Assembly: GCA_011947345.1 (NCBI GenBank)
Contig: JAAVTG010000725.1
Span: 1 to 64,000, forward strand
Direction: 5' to 3'
Origin: Phytophthora quininea
Lineage: Eukaryota > Oomycota > Peronosporomycetes > Peronosporales > Peronosporaceae
DNA length: 64,000 nucleotides
How positions within the stretch are numbered: the stretch's first letter is position 1; each line of letters starts with the position of its first letter. The position numbers were made by a program, and so were the translations under genes. The notes below the pieces were generated by a model, which was given only the letters and a program-made list of their open reading frames with translations, searched no databases and was not told the origin of the DNA. This document shows positions 22,194 through 34,158 of this stretch, in pieces.

Positions 22194-23766
22194 ATGGACG
22201 TCACGCCGCCTGCCATTGCGCGCTCTCGGCGTCCCCCGCGAGGCTCTCTCTCCGCCTCGGACGACGACGAGGTCCTCGACGCCATGCTGGTGGAGCTGGG
22301 CCTGCCAAACAGCGGCGAAAAGCGGCGCAATAGCGACAGAAACGAGATCATAGAGCTCATCACGCCGCCGCAGCAGAAGAAACCCAGGAGTAATGGTCGG
22401 GCGGATGAAGTGGTTGACCTCACGACACCACCACCGTCGCCGCATACAGAGGACGGGGCCGCTCTAGACGACAACAGCAGCTCATCGCAGGAGGACACTG
22501 TAGATTTCTCCTACTCGCCGAACACATCCCCGCGCTATATGATGATACACGAACCACAAGAACAACAAGAAGAGCAAGAGCAGATCAGGCTGTGGCGTCT
22601 CCAGTTGTTAGGACACAAAAGCCACCAGAGAGAGGACTGCAGCAAAGATCAGGACCCAGGCAGGCTAGGAGACTCTCTAGAAGACTGCGAGACCTCCACG
22701 CAGAGGCGAGCAGAGATGTTGAAAGTGCTGCAGCGTCGACATCTATTAGACAATCAGGGCGTGGCAGAGGTGGGCCAAAGGCAAAGGCAGCAACTTCACG
22801 AAGCCGCTCGAAAGCTGGACAAACGATCCCCAGTTCCGTTGCCATGGCTGTGGTGCAGATGGAGAGGTCGCTTGACGCATCTAGTGCGGGGAGAGCATTC
22901 GAACTGCACTAAAGGAGCATATTTACAACGGCAAACCCGTGCCGTACCGAGTGGAGGCTGCGTTAGATTGCCGCCACGCTGGCGTGATTCGATGGGAGCG
23001 TCGCCAGGGAGAGACAGCGGCGGGAACTCACGTGTCGTGCGCCATTTACTACCAGGCCGAGGATTTTCTACAGATGCTAAAGAGGAAGAGCTATACAGAA
23101 CTGGTGAACGTGGTGCGTTACCTACAGACACTGGTGCCTACGCAACGACTTGTAGGCAAGAACAAGCAGCAAGACGAAGCGGAAGAACCGAGCAAGTTCT
23201 TTGTTATTGTTGAAGGCATGGATCGCGCGCTCATTGAGCTGAAGAAGCAGCAGAAAAAGCAGAAGACGGGGACAGCCATCGATTCGCCTGCCATTTCATT
23301 CGCAGACTTACACGAGTTGTCTTTCCAGTTGTTTATGGATGTCGGGGCGCACACCAAGTTCACGTGTGACCTGGACGCGACGGCAAACTATGTTGCATTA
23401 CTGACTCGTGAGCTGGTGGTGGCGTCCTATCGAGCAACTGCTTTAGAAGAGTTCTTGGAGTCTGTTCCTCGGTATAATTCATTTCGAGTAACCCGTGCGG
23501 GAGGTACAGCCAGTGACTGTGCGAATGCGTGGCTGCGCATGTTGCAGGTGGTTCCGGGAGTGAGCGAGGACAAAGCGCAGAGCCTATTGGATCACTTCCC
23601 AACGTTCGACAGCCTCATGCGCGCGTACCGCGACCCGGATATGTCGCGTGAAGAAAAAGAGGACCTCGTGAGTGACAAACTGCACGATGGTCGCATTGAA
23701 CGCGCTTTGTCGAAGCGTATTTTCTCCGTCTTCTGCGAAACAAACCCAGACGCCGTGATTTCGTAG
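22194..23766 (+). CDS. EME1: EME1/Mms4-like subunit of the MUS81 structure-selective endonuclease
   Basis: ATG at 22194 (MDVTPPAIARS). The first ~230 residues are low-complexity and acidic/basic, with two ELITPP / DLTTPP motifs that resemble SUMO-interacting patterns. The ERCC4-type nuclease-like domain follows (AIYYQAEDFLQML, then KFFVIVEGMDRALIEL), without the ERKxxD catalytic motif of MUS81, as expected for the non-catalytic partner. A C-terminal helix-hairpin-helix part (LQVVPGVSEDKAQSLLDHFP) resembles human EME1. The complex cuts stalled forks and Holliday-junction intermediates in the nucleus. Two one-base losses (near 22582 and in the G-run 22888-22891) shift the frame; bridging them gives a continuous protein of about 525 residues. 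MUS81 itself was considered and rejected for lack of the catalytic motif. Confidence 0.8.
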
Positions 23767-23937
23767 CAAGCAATGTCAGTGCATTATGTCCAAAGGCGCA
23801 AAATTAAGTGCAGCGCGAACTACCCAAGGAGTTGAGCTTACTGCTGCTCAAAAACACCAAGGTAAACAGTCAAGTGATCGCCCTTACGGGGATACCGGCT
23901 CTTCGCTCGTCTTTAAAACTTGCTCATTCGTGGACGC

Positions 23938-25539
23938 TTAAAACTCCAGCACCAGCAGCCAGTCGAAGTCGACACCACCGCTCGAAGGAGGAGTGAAGTC
24001 AACGCGGGTGCTGTTACCACTCTCAGGGACATTCACTGTCGCGTCCGCAGAATACTGGCCATCACGCGGGTTGAGCCAGCGAGCAATTCCTGAGCGAGCG
24101 CCGGAGCCGTTGTCCAGCTGCAGGCTGAAGCTGTCGCCGTAGCCGGTGTAGACGTAGTAGCAGTCGCGGCTCTGTGAAGCGAGCACGGAAATGTAGCGCA
24201 TTCCTTCGTAAGTGTTGACGGACTTACCAGTGTGACCACTGGGGCTAGCGAGGAGCTCGCGAGCAGGCTCAAGCTTCTCCAGGATGGCGTTGGACAAGTG
24301 TTGCAGAGGCTTCGTGACGTACTGGATTTGGTACGCTCCTTCGAGATGGAGGTCCCTGCGCCAGGAGCTCGTTGCGTTCTGGTTGATCTGCGGCTCGTAG
24401 TAGTTGGCGTCGCTGACTAGGTCAGAGCGTGGCTCGTACATTTGCCAGACACTGTTGCAACCATAAGTGAATCCGGAGGCACCGCCATAAACGCCGTGGT
24501 AGAGTCCAGTTCGGACGTGGGAGGCGTTCCAAATGGGCTTGGCCAGCTCGAAGCCGTCGTGCGCACCTTCGTAGTGGTTTTCCAGGTCAAGTACTGGGCC
24601 GGTGAAGTCATCGCGCATGCCTGCAATCAGCTCGTAGTTCTTCGTGGCATCCCAGCCGATGGCAACCGAGAATTTGGACGTCGGATCAGGCGTGCCGTGC
24701 CCTGACTGCACCGCATCAATGGACACGCGATCTTCCTCGTTAGGTAGCATGTTGTGGCCGTAGGCAAGTGGCGTTATCTCGGGTTTCACGATCCAGCCGG
24801 CAGCAGGGTGATAGATCACCACGGATTCATATCCGCGGGCACTCTCGGCCTCCTTGAGGCCACGCCGCATGCTCGCCCAAACGGCCGATGTGTCCTCAAT
24901 AGGAGCCAGCAAAGACGCTAAGTCCTGGTCCGGATCCTCCGCGTACGCAGCCTGCACCTCCGACATGTTCCACGACCACAGCGCGTTCGAGTCGCCGCCG
25001 AGGATCTTGGGCAGACCGGGGTAGCGGTCGCCAATGTACTTGCCCCAATCGTACGCGTTCGACTCATTGAAGATAGGGGTCGTGCTGTGCCAACCGCCGT
25101 TGACGTACATTCCCCACGTCGGCACTAGAGCGATCAAAATGCCGTAACTTGCAGCGAGGTCGACGGCCCAGTCCACGAATTCAAAGTATTCTTCGTTGGG
25201 CTTGGTTGGGTCCGAGTTGTTGAACGGCAGGTGACCGTAGAAATTGGGACGCGTCGTGCCGTCTAGCTCCGAGACGATCTCCACCTGTGCGACATTGTAG
25301 CCTTGCTCGGCTCGAGTACGCAGGTAGTAGTCGATGGAGGTCTTGTTGAGGCGGTGGGTAAGTTGCCAAGCCGTGTCGGCCTGCCAGAGGAAAGGTTCCT
25401 CCGAAGCAGTACGATACAGATATCGTCCATGGCGTGGCGCAGTGATAGCGAGGTGGTGCCAAGACGGTTCGGCTTCGACGTCGTTGGCAGCAAGACCAGT
25501 CACTGCGGCGAGACCAGCAACTACAGTGAAGACCTTCAT
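23938..25539 (-). CDS. Secreted DUF4038-type glycoside hydrolase (GH140-like)
   Basis: 533 residues from the ATG at 25539, chosen because it begins a clean signal peptide (MKVFTVVAGLAAVTGLA) and gives the same length as the paralogue at 57102. An upstream in-frame extension to 25716 has no support. The DUF4038 core reads FLWQADTAWQLTHRLNKTS, then YLRTRAEQGYNVAQ, PTWGMYVNGGW, KILGGDSNALWSWNMSE and GPVLDLENHYEGAHDG. The last Glu and the Asp of GGD are the likely catalytic pair by analogy with GH140 apiosidases. The C-terminus ends DFTPPSSGGVDFDWLLVLEF, matching the small beta domain often attached to DUF4038. Several N-glycosylation sites fit secretion. Substrate unknown; a plant pectin side chain is a reasonable guess. 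The frame is intact. Confidence 0.88.
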   Translation of the reverse strand: MKVFTVVAGLAAVTGLAANDVEAEPSWHHLAITAPRHGRYLYRTASEEPFLWQADTAWQLTHRLNKTSIDYYLRTRAEQGYNVAQVEIVSELDGTTRPNFYGHLPFNNSDPTKPNEEYFEFVDWAVDLAASYGILIALVPTWGMYVNGGWHSTTPIFNESNAYDWGKYIGDRYPGLPKILGGDSNALWSWNMSEVQAAYAEDPDQDLASLLAPIEDTSAVWASMRRGLKEAESARGYESVVIYHPAAGWIVKPEITPLAYGHNMLPNEEDRVSIDAVQSGHGTPDPTSKFSVAIGWDATKNYELIAGMRDDFTGPVLDLENHYEGAHDGFELAKPIWNASHVRTGLYHGVYGGASGFTYGCNSVWQMYEPRSDLVSDANYYEPQINQNATSSWRRDLHLEGAYQIQYVTKPLQHLSNAILEKLEPARELLASPSGHTGKSVNTYEGMRYISVLASQSRDCYYVYTGYGDSFSLQLDNGSGARSGIARWLNPRDGQYSADATVNVPESGNSTRVDFTPPSSGGVDFDWLLVLEF

Positions 25540-25576
25540 CAGTTGAAGACACGAAGCGAAGAGTGATGCACAAGGC

Positions 25577-25590
25577 AGATTGAAGAATGA
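25577..25590 (-). promoter_or_regulatory. Oomycete initiator (INR plus FPR-like block)
   Basis: Read on the minus strand this is TCATTCTTCAATCT, one mismatch from the TCATTYYNCAWTTT core described for oomycete promoters. It lies about 40 nt upstream of the hydrolase ATG at 25539. Confidence 0.65.
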
Positions 25591-26045
25591 CCACTTGGGC
25601 TGGACGAGCAGGCTACTGAGTCTCGTCTTGAGCTTGGCTGCTTGGGCCCCGAATTCTTGCACTACTTGCACTTCAACAACTAAAATGACCACGCAGCGGG
25701 ATCGTCGGGTAATCAAATGTAAAGGAGTGGCGAGGTGATCACGTGGTCGCTGATTAAGCCGACTTCAACCACGCTTCCACAAGTGGCAGTACAGAGAGAC
25801 CCGTCTCACTTTGAATGGTTTCTCGTGACAAGACATGCTGTCATCGTGGATTCGTGGATGCGGTCTTTGTCGTTCAAGGAATGTAGAAGTAGCTGTCATA
25901 CAATATCTGTGAGCGTGCAAGTCGAGAGAAGCCTTGTCCTCTCTCAACTACTTCGTAGTAGTGGTCGGGCCTGCGGTCGGGATACTAAATCCGCACGCGG
26001 ACGGCGAAACTTCTCAGACAGTCCCCACAGAGAGTCGCCCAGAGC
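25591..26045. other. Divergent intergenic region
   Basis: About 450 bp between the minus-strand hydrolase and the plus-strand channel gene; both promoters should be here. No other gene seen. Confidence 0.5.
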
Positions 26046-29000
26046 ATGGGGCAGAATAAAGTTTGTTCAGAGGCCTTCGAAAACGTGAAGGTGGTGATAA
26101 ATGGAAGCACGGACGGCCATGTGGAGACGACGTCGAGGTCGGTGCATAATAAGGGGAAGATACCTCAGCCTTCAGAAGGGAAGTTTTCTCGCTTTTGTCG
26201 GAGACTGCAGCACCATGCAACCAGTCGCTACAGTTGTTTTACCTGGACCACTCGGCAAACGATCAACGAGATCACCCGGCTTTTGCTCTGACGTACGTGT
26301 TGATTTCGGTACCATTTCGAGTCGGATTCCTCTACAACCCGTCCGACAAAACAGGTTGGACATCGGATTTGAGTGCATTTACGTCGTTGGATGTGCTGGT
26401 CGATGTGGTTGGTATGGTGGAGTTCTCACATGTTTATTATTTGTGGAGGGCTGGAATTTCGTGGCAGACCGAGGCCGACAAATTCGAGCAAGAGGTCAAA
26501 CGCAATCGACATGCGAGAAACGCTGAGCTGACGCCAACGCGAAATCCTGAGGGGGCACAAAAAGGAAAAGTCAAGTGGACTCTAGCGAATATTGGGCGGC
26601 CAGCGATCGTTAACGAAGCTTCTACAGATGCTTTTACTTTTCAAAACCTCACGGAGGTAGAAATTGGGAAATCCTTCTGGAAGGCATAGCACTTTTACCA
26701 CTGGAAGTGGGTGCGTTAGCGTGGGGTGCATTTAATGCGCTTCATCTCGTGCGATTGAGCAAGTTGTGCCGTCTATATAAATTTCGACGCTGCTTCGCAC
26801 GTGTCACCGTCATATACTCCGATCGGCCGTGGATACAAGAGCTCTCTTCCACGGGAATTAACAGTCTGGTACGAACCATCGGGTATTGTGTAGCGACTTG
26901 CCATTGGGCTGCCTGCGGATACATGATTACCGCACACACTCAATGTGGCACCTCTCTGTTGCGCTGCGACCCTGACATTGAGAGGAGCTGGGTGGTTCGA
27001 GACCAGCTATTCGGAGCCACGGTGGCGCGAAAATACAGTCGCGCTCTCTACTGGGCGGCCAGAACCATTGTGCTGCTTGGGTATGGCGATACCACGCCAG
27101 TTTCCACTGCCGAAACCGTGTATGCTATGGCTGTACAATTCGCTGGAGCCCTGCTTTGCTCGTCAATGCTCGCCAATTTCGTATTTATCTTCCACTTTCG
27201 CAATGCCGGGTACTCTGCATTTTCTAGACATGTTGACAACGCACGCGATTACATGCGCTTGAAGGGGATACCACGTGCAATCTGTCTTCAGGTAATTGCG
27301 TATTTAAATTACTCGTGGAACACTCACCGCAGTCTTGACAGTGAAGAGGCTTTGCATCTGATGCCCGAGCACCTTCAATCGAAAGTGATTTCAACCCTGA
27401 AGGCTACGTTAATCACGCAAGTGTGCTTTCTTGCAAAAGAGAGCGTGGAGTTCATTAACCTGCTTGCTTTGAAACTCGCGAGACGGGTGTATTCCCCTTC
27501 TGACCAAATTGTCGAGCCAAATACGACCCCTCAGATGTTTTTGTTATCCGAGGCGATGTTATCGTCTCGTCAGTAAACGGATTGAAGACCAGGAAATGTC
27601 AGAGTGGTGACTATTTTGCTGAGAGTTGTCTGCTGTACCCAGAGCAATACGACGAGAAAGCGGTGGCTAGAACCTTTTGTGAGCTGTACGTTCTCGACAA
27701 AGTAAACTTTGATGGAATTGTAAGCCATTGTTATCGTGGCAGTGAGATGGCCATCATAGCGCAGATGGCCGAAATACTAGACAAGCACTCAACGCAGCAG
27801 CGTAAAACGCAGAAGCTGTTAGGACAGGGTGAAAGGACCAGCGTGAGCTCGGTCAGTCATCACGAATCCGGGTACCGAGCAGGCAGAAGAAAGCGGATTA
27901 AGTGGAATCTACCTGACTCGACATTCAGAACGATTTGGGACGCGATGCGGCTGATAGGAATCATCTACGTTGCATTCGAGGTCCCTTATTACTCTGTGTT
28001 TGTATCAATGACCGAAGACGAGAACATCTTCCCGACTCCATCGCTTGTTGGGTTTCGCTACGTGTGCACACTGCTATTTGAAGTGTTTTTCGCGGTCGAC
28101 ATCGTGCTACGAGGACGATATCTAGCCTACCTTGATCCAGTTGTGATGTTGAACGTCGTGGACCCCACCTCATCTTTGCGGCATATCGAGAAAGTGGGTT
28201 TTACCTGGACCTCGTAGCATGGCTGCCAATTGGCCTTGTGATGGAATCCATGCCAAGTAGTGCAGCACGACAGATCTCTTGGGTACTACAATTGCCTCGT
28301 TTGCTTCGATTACGATCTCTCCCAAAGTTACTGCGAGATCTGAGCGAAGCGTACGGTATCAGCTCTCAACTCCGCTTGGTTCTGTATCTGCTACTTAATG
28401 TAGCGCTACTGCTGCACATCGTAGGTTGTGCATGGTTTGAGATGGCTTGGATACCGAAGACTGCACAGAGCAGGTCGCATGAAAGCATAGAGTTTCAAAA
28501 CCTCACCACGTCGGAGTGTCTTCGGCGTGCTACAGTGGATAATAGCTGCTCTTGGGTCAAGTTCGACTGTTTTGCGCATATTGGAGCTGTTTTTCAAACA
28601 GAGGACGATACATCGTTGTACGATGGAGGATTTGCATATGTACGAGCGGTGTACTGGGCAGTATCCACTCTGACCGCTGTGGGCTATGACGACATCCTAG
28701 CCTTTTCGACTGCCGAGAGCTATTTCGCTGCAATGTGGATTTTTATTGGTGGTATCATTAATTTTGGCGTTGTTGGCGCTATGTCTCATGCAATCTCCAG
28801 CATGACGGAGGCGAGCCATTCCCATTTGGAGACTTTGAATACCCTCAGTAGGATCATGGAGCGAATGGGCATTTCAAAGAAACTGAGCGCCGAAATCTGT
28901 CGGTTTTACAACAACCACTTTATGGGGCGGAAGCTAGCCTACGAATCCCAGCTTCTGGCAAACCTCCCGGACCAGCTCTGCTACCAGATTTCTTCTTTAC

Positions 29001-32000
29001 TGCACTCCAATGCCGTTAAAAGGGTCGATCTCTTTGATTCAGCCACCGTTGAGTTTCTCCAGGATGTAACAGGTAAATTTCGCCACCGAACTTACGATAA
29101 TGGCGAAACGATTTGTATGGAAGGCGACGTGTGTCGTGAATTTATCGTACTTCTTCAAGATAGTAAAATCGACGTCTTCTTCCGTTCGCGCGCAGTGCCA
29201 GTGCGCGCTCTTCACGAAGGGATTGCTACGGCGTGTATGAATTTCTGCTTAAGCGTGCACACCCCGCGACATTGATTGCAGCATCATCCGTCCACGCTTC
29301 CGTAATGACTACCGAACAATTTGATGGGATTCAAAGGAAATTCGACGGAGATCTGCGGGATATGAAGATTGAAGCTCAGTCACATTGGTCCGAACAACAA
29401 ATTTTGTTGCGGCACATTGCTACCAACCTGGAAAGGGTGAAATTGAAACCTCACGTAATGGCAACTCCTACTTTGTTTTACCACAAAGAAATCAATGCAG
29501 CTAGCGGCAGCAACCGAGCGATTCGGCGCGAAGTAGCTTCCGCCCGCACACTATTCACATCCGCCTGGACCGCGGGTATCGCCATTTGGAACGCATACAA
29601 CGCTTTTTCGTGATCTTCCGCATAGGATTTCACTCGCACCTGCGTTTCTCCACTACAATAAGTACGTTTGTGTGGCTTGCGGATTTTTGTGGGGATTTAT
29701 CCTATGTGGCAGACATTTACCTTCGTCTGTACTTCTTCAGCTTCCCAGACGCCGGCATTGATAACCTCTTCCGTCGCAGATACATCGATAACATTTATCG
29801 TCGCAGTTCAGGATTTAAATGGGCTGTTATGGCATCGTTGCCACTTTATGTACCGCTCTCTAGTGACTCTCTAGCTGTCAGCCTCTGCCGGTTACCAAGA
29901 CTCGTTCGATGTGTCGACTTATGGGGGTATATGGATGAGATGATTGTTCAAGTGCAGCAGCATTTCGCGTCTTGGGATGTGTTAGCGTATCTGAGACCTG
30001 TCAAGTTGGTGATTGGCGTCGTTTTTGCCGCTCATGTCGGCGGATGTATCTTTGTTCTCTGTTCAGGCAGCGAATGTGCTACAATTTCGACCTGCTGGCT
30101 GGCCGAATACGACCTACTTGACAAGTATGGGAAGGACGTTTGGATGGTATACGGTGAGATCATGTACTGGGCTGTGACGACTCTACTTCAGATCAATACT
30201 CCCGTTGACATTGTCCCTCGCAGTATCATAGCAACAGCCTGGACCGTTGTTATCTGTTTAGCATGCACCTTTGCCATGGGCTACGGAGAAATAACAGACC
30301 TCCTCTTGGGGTTTGGCAAAGAACTGAAGGAATTTAAACCCGCGTTGCTGGTTTTGAAGAGTTTGCCAAGGCGAATGAGCTACCCGAAACTCTACGCAAA
30401 CGAATCCGTTTCTTCTTGCGCTTTCAGTTTGACAACACAGAGAGTGATGAATTGACACACATGACCCATCACCTATCGACAAATCTTCGACTCAAGCTTA
30501 ACATGGAAATTTACGGCCACGTGATCGCTCGCCTTCCGATCAGCCATTTTTTTCATCGACTCAGATCAGCAACATATCTCAACGACTGAAGTCTGAGCTG
30601 TTTATCCCTGGCGACTCTATTCTAACCGAAGAGAGTCTCGGTAGTCGGATGTTTATTTTACGCAGAGGGACAGCAACAGCTTGCTGGGCCAGCTCGGTGA
30701 CGTGTGTGGCTGTGCTTCTGGAAAATGCTCTCTTCGGAGAAATAGCTTTCTTCCTTCCAAATCAACGTCGGCTGATAACAGCTCGCGCTACCTCATCGTG
30801 TGAGGTTCTCTTCCTAACTAGACGTGACTGGGAAGAGCTATGGACACCTACCGGCGATCCGTCAGATGACCAGATACAAAAGCGTGCTCTTTCTTCAATC
30901 CTTGACTGGGTCAACAGCCGTATTCAACGGTATCAGCGACAGTGTCTTAATGTGGCCTGGAATGCTAGGCGCGAACTCGCGGCACGGCAAGAACTTGCAA
31001 ACTCAGTGGCCAAGCCGAAACGTTCTTTAAAATCTGCATCGCGAGCGATCATGCTACAACTCACTCGTCGGAAAAGCAACAGTGCTGAGAACCAGCCAAC
31101 GACATTCAATTTGCCACCTCAAATTCAAAACCCCACACCAAGGCAGCCCTCCGTTGCTCCCGACGCATTGACATTCGAGCGCAAAATGAAATATCTCCTC
31201 TCGAAGACGGATACGCACCGCAAACGCTTCGGGTCGGTTGTGGACGCCAAGCAAAAGGACAATCCGAACATCGTGCTTCATGCGCCGCCTACAGTGGAAA
31301 GTCCGCCTCGGCGAGGTGGATCGTCTACATCTCCTCGCAAAGTCCGTAGCAATTCAGCTCAAGAGGTGGCTTCGCTCGAATTCATCATCGACCTCAACCC
31401 CGTGAACAAGCAGATTTGTGAAACATTAAACGATGAACAATTACTTCGCTTGAAGCTGGAGTGCTGGCGCCGCTTTAAACGTTATACAGTTGCACAAGAC
31501 GCACTCCGCGAGATGATAGCCTCATTGGTTCCAGCCAAGCAAAACCCGAAGAGAAATACCGCATTTTCTCCTGCGAAACCGCGTGGCAAAAAAAAGTCGT
31601 TGAAATGGAAATCGGAGCGAAAAGGCTCCGTTGATCTGCAGGAGATTAAGATGTTCAAACAAAAGTGAAGCTCCTGACGAACCGCTCGAAGACAAGTTCG
31701 AGCTTAGACAGAGTCAAAGATATTCCAACGGCGGCAATCCTGAAGAACAAACGGACTCCGTTTAGTCGACGGATATCGAAGATCGATTTCAAAAGACAAG
31801 CGGACCCAAGCTCAGACAGCTTGGACGGTCCCAATCTTTGCCTTCGTTCGGTCGCCAATTCTTCAAGAAGGCTCGAGATGAGCTTGCTCGAGGGAAATCA
31901 ACTGGAGACGGATGGCCTGCTGGTGCCCAGATTGATTTCGAGACGCTCCAACGCCACCAGCGCCCGCAGTACGAAGGCCATCTACGGTTATATCGCGCGT

Positions 32001-34134
32001 ATCGCACCTGGAAAGATCGTGGTATGAAGTTGCGCGATCTTTTTCCTGTCAACCAGAAGGATGAAAACAAAGTTCAGCCTGCTGTTCCTTTGCTCGGATC
32101 AAACGTCTACGCTGGAAGCATGCGGCGTCTAAATTCTGGAACAGCACCGAGAACTGGAGGGATTGCAGATGAAGGCAAGCTTCAGCGACGAAGAGGCCGG
32201 TTGCAAGGGTTTGCCATGACTGACAGCATGACGAGAGACTTCGTAGCTCGTGTGAAGCGGTTTGGCAAGATGTGGGACACAGCCCAGCTACTAGTGGCTG
32301 TCTACTATGTCATCATCACACCCTTCAAGATATGTTTTTCTGGTGATTTGACTGCGTTCGGTGATGACGTGTTGTGGGTCTGGGCAGCGATAGAAACCTT
32401 TTTGGATACTCTGTTGTTTGTTGATGTTGCCTACAAGATTCGCTACGCCTTCAGAAGCCGTAGTACTGGTATGAAAAAGACACGTTTGAGTGTGAGAGAG
32501 ATTCGACAGATTTTTGTGACGAATCGTGGACTACAGGCAGATGTGATGGCGATGTTTCCTTTTGAACTATTGGTTCTCGTGCCCAATGTGCGAGCATCAC
32601 TAGAGTATCACTCAGATGGAGACTCAGCCTGGTGGGCTACTCGGTGGATACTGCGGGTAAACCGAGTGCTTTTGGTTGGCGAATTGAGCCGCTTTCAGAA
32701 AGCTTACTTCAGTACGTTGTGTACGACTGCAACGTCAGCGTGAGTGCGTTGTTGTTTAATTTTTGGCGATCTTTGGCATCCTATGTTGCGGCGGCTCACT
32801 TTCTAGCTTGCATTTGGTTTGCATCGAGCGCGTATTCGTTGCATCAATACGGAGAATCCTGGCTGTCAACTTCTGGCATGCTGTTATTTATTCCTCCAAC
32901 TGTATCCTCCCCACCGAGCGACGCATTTTGGGCCTTCTTTGCTGGCATCCCTCTTAGTCGCAAATATGTGCGGTCTCTCTTTTGGAGTGCAGTGCGTGAC
33001 GACTCTTCTTTACGGCGATATCATCTCAGTGACTCGATTGGAATCGATTGTAGAGATCACGATATCAGTCTGGGGGATTTATGTGTTTGCAATTTTTGTC
33101 GGAGTGCAAGAGGAGCTGTTCAATGCACGCATTAGACAAGAAGCCATCTTTGAGCAGCACCTCGCAAGTTTGCAGATGTATCTAATTCAGAACGGGGTGC
33201 CCAGGACGCTGAAACTACAGGTTAAAGCTTACTATGCGCACATGTGGCATCGGACGCGCGGCGACGCTGATTTTGCTGCTATTGAAGGCGTCTCGACCGT
33301 CCTCCGGGAAGATGTCGTGTTCACAACACTGAGAGACTTTGTGGAACGAGTGGAGATTTTCCGCGGCTTGGATGAGCCATTTCTTCGCGCGCTGCTCGTG
33401 TGCTTGCAGTACGTTGTTTGTTCTGAAGGAGAAAACGTAGTAGTTGCCGGAGATGTAGATCGTAGCATGTATTTCGTCGCTCAGGGGCAAATTTTGATTG
33501 AACTTGGAGCCGCCGAGACCACACGGGAGCAAGGGGAATACTTTGGTGAGTTGTCGTTGTTGTATGGAGTCTCAAGGCTGAAGACGTGTGTGGCAGTAAC
33601 AGTGTCGGAGCTCTATCGACTCGATTACGAGCCTTATGAGCGGCTACTGGCGGAATTCCCAGAGTACCGTGTCCGCAATCGAATTGCATGGACTACAACG
33701 CCGTTTGAGAGAAGATCATTGCTGAAAACCCTGAATGAGATGCGATGGCAAGGGCCGGCCGTGGCTTTACTCAACACTCACGAACAAGACCATAGTGCCG
33801 GTTTAACTCAAAAGCGACTAGGATCGAGTCGGAGCTCTCTCGTTCGTACGTTTACCTTTCTGCGATGAAGATGCTAGCTCGAGTCCACGATATAGATCCG
33901 CTGGAAGCCAAGGACGTTGTTATGAAAGCGCGCGTCGGTGGCTACAAGCACATCAAAGCTCGTCGAAGTTCATCCAAACTTCACGACTGCGGAGACCCAG
34001 ATGAGCAGGCTGTTGACGACATGATCTATCGCTTTGGATACATCCCGAGAGATCCCTCCATACGAATCATACACGTGAACCACCAGGCCTCAGCCGATGG
34101 ACAATGGCGAATAGATACTAGTAGTAAGACGTGA
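26046..34134 (+). CDS. Four-repeat cyclic-nucleotide-binding K+ channel in a single polypeptide
   Basis: Bridging single-base shifts gives one protein of roughly 2,690 residues with four S1-S6 plus CNBD modules. Module I: S4 near FNALHLVRLSKLCRLYKFRR, pore LYWAARTIVLLGYGD (filter 27079-27090), CNBD near GDYFAESCLL. Module II (from 27880): pore VYWAVSTLTAVGYDD (filter 28682-28693), degenerate CNBD. Module III (from 29520): pore MYWAVTTLLQINTPV (30195-30206), no GYG; CNBD with FGEIAFFLPNQ and TARATSSC. A basic, Ser-rich linker covers about 30900-32200. Module IV (from 32210): pore TTLLYGD (33008-33019) and CNBD FGELSLLYG. A pseudo-tetramer like animal CNGK channels is the expected form, in a membrane. 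Frame shifts occur near 26285, 26675, 27540, 28200, 29220, 29606, 30338, 30550, 31662, 31792, 32700, 32995 and 33811; all but 32995 are one-base losses. No in-frame stop remains after bridging. Two or more separate genes is the alternative. Confidence 0.8.
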
Positions 34135-34158
34135 GGTTTGGAGTGCACTTTTATAGGA

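Noticed and set aside
22194..23766. Naming the nuclease gene MUS81
   Set aside because: The catalytic ERKxxxDL motif is absent and the C-terminal region matches EME1 better.
26046..34134. Introns as the cause of the frame breaks in the channel gene
   Set aside because: Similarity resumes within a codon or two on the other side of each break; there is no room for introns and no GT-AG pairs at these points.
26046..34134. Programmed ribosomal frameshifting in the channel gene
   Set aside because: Thirteen sites without a common slippery heptamer in one gene, plus the same pattern in unrelated genes, make sequence error far more likely.
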